NCBI GenBank assembly: GCA_955652245.1
Contig: CATPAV010000141.1
Span: 1 to 8,108 of the forward strand
Direction: 5' to 3'
DNA length: 8,108 bases
From: an uncultured Candidatus Udaeobacter sp.
Lineage (GTDB): Bacteria > Verrucomicrobiota > Verrucomicrobiia > Chthoniobacterales > UBA10450
The position numbers and the translations under genes are program-made. Below, one piece after another: positions 6,783 through 8,108 of the stretch (its first letter is position 1; each line of letters starts with the position of its first letter). The notes under the pieces are model-generated. The model was not told the DNA's origin and did no database searches. It saw nothing but the letters and a program-made list of their open reading frames with translations.

Positions 6783-6858
6783 GCAGCCAGCTAAGAGATG
6801 GCAACGTTCTTTGGCAAACCTGAAATGCTCCGGTCGAACTCTGATCCCTGACCTTTCT

Positions 6859-6886
6859 TCTCCTCGCTCCTAGCTCCCAGCTCCTC
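6859..6886. repeat. Heptad repeat, GCTCCTA family, overlapping the cupin stop codon
   Basis: Units TCTCCTC (6859), GCTCCTA (6866), GCTCCCA (6873) and GCTCCTC (6880). The minus-strand TAG within TAGGAGC is the stop codon of the cupin gene, and the cupin's last residues RGAGS are translated from these units. Confidence 0.8.
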
Positions 6887-7277
6887 GCTGATACTGTTCA
6901 TCACTCACCTTCTCCATCCAGTCCACCGCCTTGCCGCCGAGCGCTTCCTGAATCGCAATATGAGTCATCGCGGTCGTCGGTGTAGCGCCGTGCCAATGTT
7001 TTTCACCCGGCGCAAACCAGACCACATCGCCCGGCCGAATTTCCTCGACCGATCCTCCCGAACGTTGAGCCCACCCCAAGCCGGACGTCACGATCAACGT
7101 TTGACCGAGCGGATGCGTATGCCATGCGGTGCGAGCACTCGGCTCGAACGTGACACTCGCGCCACGAACACGCGCCGGGTCGGGCGCCTCGAACAGCGGG
7201 TCAATTCGTACGGCACCGGTAAACCAATCTGCCGGTCCTCTATTGGAACCTTGTGAACCAGATCTTTTTATCTGCAT
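6870..7277 (-). CDS. Small cupin, similar to Mn-dependent hydroxynitrile lyase of Granulicella
   Basis: A 135-residue single-domain cupin. The metal site is His53, His55, Gln59 (TAWHTHPLGQTLIVTSGLGW, 50-69) and His94 (GDVVWFAPGEKHWHGATP, 83-100). From memory, it matches Granulicella tundricola hydroxynitrile lyase along nearly all its length without gaps (GPADWFTGAVRIDPLF, PTTAMTHIAIQE, DWMEKVSDEQY). The residues reported to shape that active site (Ala40, Val42, His106, Gln110) fall at the same positions. Such enzymes split cyanohydrins to an aldehyde and HCN, or make them; many close homologues are untested, so the activity is inferred. The ATG at 7277 agrees with the family start and joins a purine-rich heptad array that may substitute for a Shine-Dalgarno sequence. 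The C-terminal RGAGS and TAG stop come from GCTCCTA repeats. The hydrolase-cyclase starts 87 bases downstream. Confidence 0.92.
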   Translation of the reverse strand: MQIKRSGSQGSNRGPADWFTGAVRIDPLFEAPDPARVRGASVTFEPSARTAWHTHPLGQTLIVTSGLGWAQRSGGSVEEIRPGDVVWFAPGEKHWHGATPTTAMTHIAIQEALGGKAVDWMEKVSDEQYQRGAGS

Positions 7278-7345
7278 CTTCGATCTTCTATCTTCTATCT
7301 TCTATCTTCTCGTCGCTCTTAGCTCCTGGCTCTTTGCCGCCTCGC
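7276..7345. repeat. Composite heptad array (ATCTTCT then GCTCCTG units) at the cupin start codon
   Basis: ATCTTCG (7276), four perfect ATCTTCT units (7283-7310), CGTCGCT, then a phase shift to GCTCTTA (7315), GCTCCTG (7322) and GCTCTTT (7329), with weaker units to 7345. On the minus strand AGAAGAT units run directly into the cupin ATG, whose A and T belong to the last unit. Two families are fused here. Confidence 0.8.
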
Positions 7346-7351
7346 CGACTA

Positions 7352-7379
7352 ATAACAATTAACAATTAACCGATAACTG
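7352..7379. repeat. TTAAC-type heptad repeat, copy 2
   Basis: Four 7-base units ATAACAA, TTAACAA, TTAACCG and ATAACTG, between the NIPSNAP stop and the composite array. It closely resembles the block at 4079-4099, and again lies next to CTCCT-type heptads. Confidence 0.6.
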
Positions 7380-7410
7380 CGAGACGCGTCACTTCGCTTT
7401 TCGACCGCGC

Positions 7411-7875
7411 CTACTTGAGTGCTGAAAAACTGGTCGGATCCATGAAGTAGTGATCGATATGATCTGCAAGTTTTCCGTTCGCCTCCGATTCCGCCTTCAC
7501 CTTCTGCCATTCCGGATCGGCTTGGAAAGCAGCCCAATTCTTCTCCGCTTCCTGCCGGCTGGGATGCTCCAGAATGTAGATAAACAGGTTCTGAGAATCC
7601 GGCGCATCTTCGGGCGACCAGTAACCGATGCTCTTCATGTTGTGCCGTCTGAAGATCGCGTCGGTGTGGTCACGGAAGCGCGCCTTCAGAGCATCCATTT
7701 TACCTTCGTTGACGTGATACAGCCGTAATTCGTAAACGTGATGCGGCGACTGTGGGTTGGACGCACCGAGTTTGCTGAAGGCGAGCATTAATGTGACCCC
7801 CAAAAGAAAAGATAAGACATACGATGGTTTCCGGTTAGAAGCGCTCATGGCGCGGTATTTCAGCGAGGTTTGCAT
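7411..7875 (-). CDS. NIPSNAP family protein with N-terminal membrane/signal segment
   Basis: A 154-residue protein of the NIPSNAP family (dimeric alpha/beta barrel fold; role in bacteria unclear). The domain spans about 46-154: HVYELRLYHVNEGKMDAL, ARFRDHTDAIFRRHNMKSIGYW, FIYILEHPSRQEAEKNWAAF, ADPEWQKVKAESEANG. These are the typical signatures. Residues 18-38 (SYVLSFLLGVTLMLAFSKLGA) form a hydrophobic segment after basic residues, so the domain is probably exported or membrane-anchored; there is no lipobox Cys. I chose the ATG at 7875 because AAAGGA lies six bases before it. A TTG at 7890 would add five residues but would use the Shine-Dalgarno sequence itself as coding sequence. It is the first intact gene of the minus-strand series, and 133 bases with two repeat families separate it from the cupin. 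Confidence 0.93.
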   Translation of the reverse strand: MQTSLKYRAMSASNRKPSYVLSFLLGVTLMLAFSKLGASNPQSPHHVYELRLYHVNEGKMDALKARFRDHTDAIFRRHNMKSIGYWSPEDAPDSQNLFIYILEHPSRQEAEKNWAAFQADPEWQKVKAESEANGKLADHIDHYFMDPTSFSALK

Positions 7876-7881
7876 GGTCGT

Positions 7882-7887
7882 TCCTTT
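7882..7887 (-). promoter_or_regulatory. Ribosome binding site of the NIPSNAP gene
   Basis: AAAGGA on the minus strand, six bases before the ATG at 7875. It decides the start in favour of 7875 over the TTG at 7890. Confidence 0.7.
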
Positions 7888-7896
7888 CAAGAAGGT

Positions 7897-7965
7897 TCAC
7901 TCGTCGCGTTTCCTCGGGTCTCCACCATCGACGAGTATTTTGGTTTTCGGCTTGGTCTCTAACAT
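7897..7965 (-). pseudogene. Short frame resembling a transaldolase N-terminus, frameshifted and truncated
   Basis: A 22-codon minus-strand frame, ATG at 7965, with a good ribosome site (GAGGT at 7977-7973, seven bases upstream) and TGA at 7897. It encodes KTKILVDGGDP followed by RKRDE. From memory, KTKI(F/L)VDGGDPEETRRVK is the start of a transaldolase subgroup. One extra C in the CCC run at 7918-7916 would change the tail to PEETRRVNLL, so the frame appears to have lost one base. Similarity then stops near the NIPSNAP ribosome site, leaving about 27 of the 200 or more expected codons. It could instead be a small leader peptide 21 bases before NIPSNAP. The family assignment rests on a short motif. 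Confidence 0.4.
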
Positions 7966-7986
7966 ATTGGTAACCTCGAACAGGAG

Positions 7987-8078
7987 CTACGATTCGTTAG
8001 GCGAATCCCCAGCCAAAGCCATTTCCACATCAATAGCCGGCAATTCTTCAGTTCGGGGGTCGTTTCCTCAGCAGTCAT
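7987..8078 (-). pseudogene. Small frameshifted reading frame at the right edge, unrecognised
   Basis: From the ATG at 8078 the minus strand reads MTAEETTPE; in the next frame it reads RTEELPAIDVEMALAGDSP, then NES and TAG at 7987. One extra C in the C5 run at 8059-8055 would join these into one acidic peptide of 30 residues. As written, the first frame continues into unlikely Trp-, Cys- and Leu-rich sequence, and the second has a TGA at 8070. It may be a decayed gene, a small gene with a sequencing error, or chance. I do not recognise a family. Confidence 0.3.
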
Positions 8079-8108
8079 AATGCACGCTGCACCCGCTCAT
8101 CGTGTGGG

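Noticed and set aside
6015..6794. Plus-strand 259-codon frame opposite the hydrolase-cyclase
   Set aside because: Antisense shadow of a well-supported gene; Arg- and His-rich composition and no family motifs.
7757..8080. Plus-strand 107-codon frame at the right edge
   Set aside because: Overlaps the NIPSNAP N-terminus antisense and has no recognisable motif or ribosome site.

Overview
The window looks like chromosomal DNA of a free-living, probably soil, bacterium. I favour Verrucomicrobiota (Spartobacteria-like). This rests on the mix of gene families and on intergenic arrays of 7- and 8-base repeats, which I recall from that phylum (often mis-annotated as small proteins rich in LDVR-type residues). 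The phylum call is inference. There are no rRNA, tRNA, CRISPR, transposase or phage genes.

Layout. Bases 2-1237 (+) hold the 3' part of a TolB-N-like/TPR regulatory protein cut by the left edge. It converges on an OafA-type acyltransferase 3 membrane protein (1359-2618, -). A divergent intergenic region with repeat blocks leads to a plus-strand pair: 3-methyladenine DNA glycosylase I (tag, 2829-3431) and a DUF1697 protein (3477-4013). A convergent gap with a nested inverted repeat and a long heptad array follows. Four minus-strand genes fill the rest, in transcription order: a NIPSNAP-family protein (7875-7411), a small Mn-type cupin very like the Granulicella hydroxynitrile lyase (7277-6870), an alpha/beta-hydrolase fused to a class III nucleotide cyclase (6782-5454), and a cinnamyl-alcohol-dehydrogenase-type zinc alcohol dehydrogenase (5278-4211). 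The right edge holds two short broken reading frames; one resembles the first codons of a transaldolase.

The most unusual feature is not a gene. Six intergenic regions carry short tandem arrays, mostly of period 7, from several unrelated sequence families (TTGGACG, GCTCCTA, ATCTTCT, TTAACAA, CTACTTT), plus period-8 arrays (CATCTCAA). They abut genes so closely that the stop codons of tag, the cupin and the alcohol dehydrogenase lie in repeat units, and the cupin start codon sits on the edge of one.

Functional links are modest. The cupin (possible cyanohydrin cleavage or synthesis) and the aldehyde-reducing dehydrogenase could act on the same aldehydes. The hydrolase-cyclase suggests cAMP signalling. 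Each minus-strand gene is separated from the next by 87-175 bases containing repeats, so a single tight operon is not evident.
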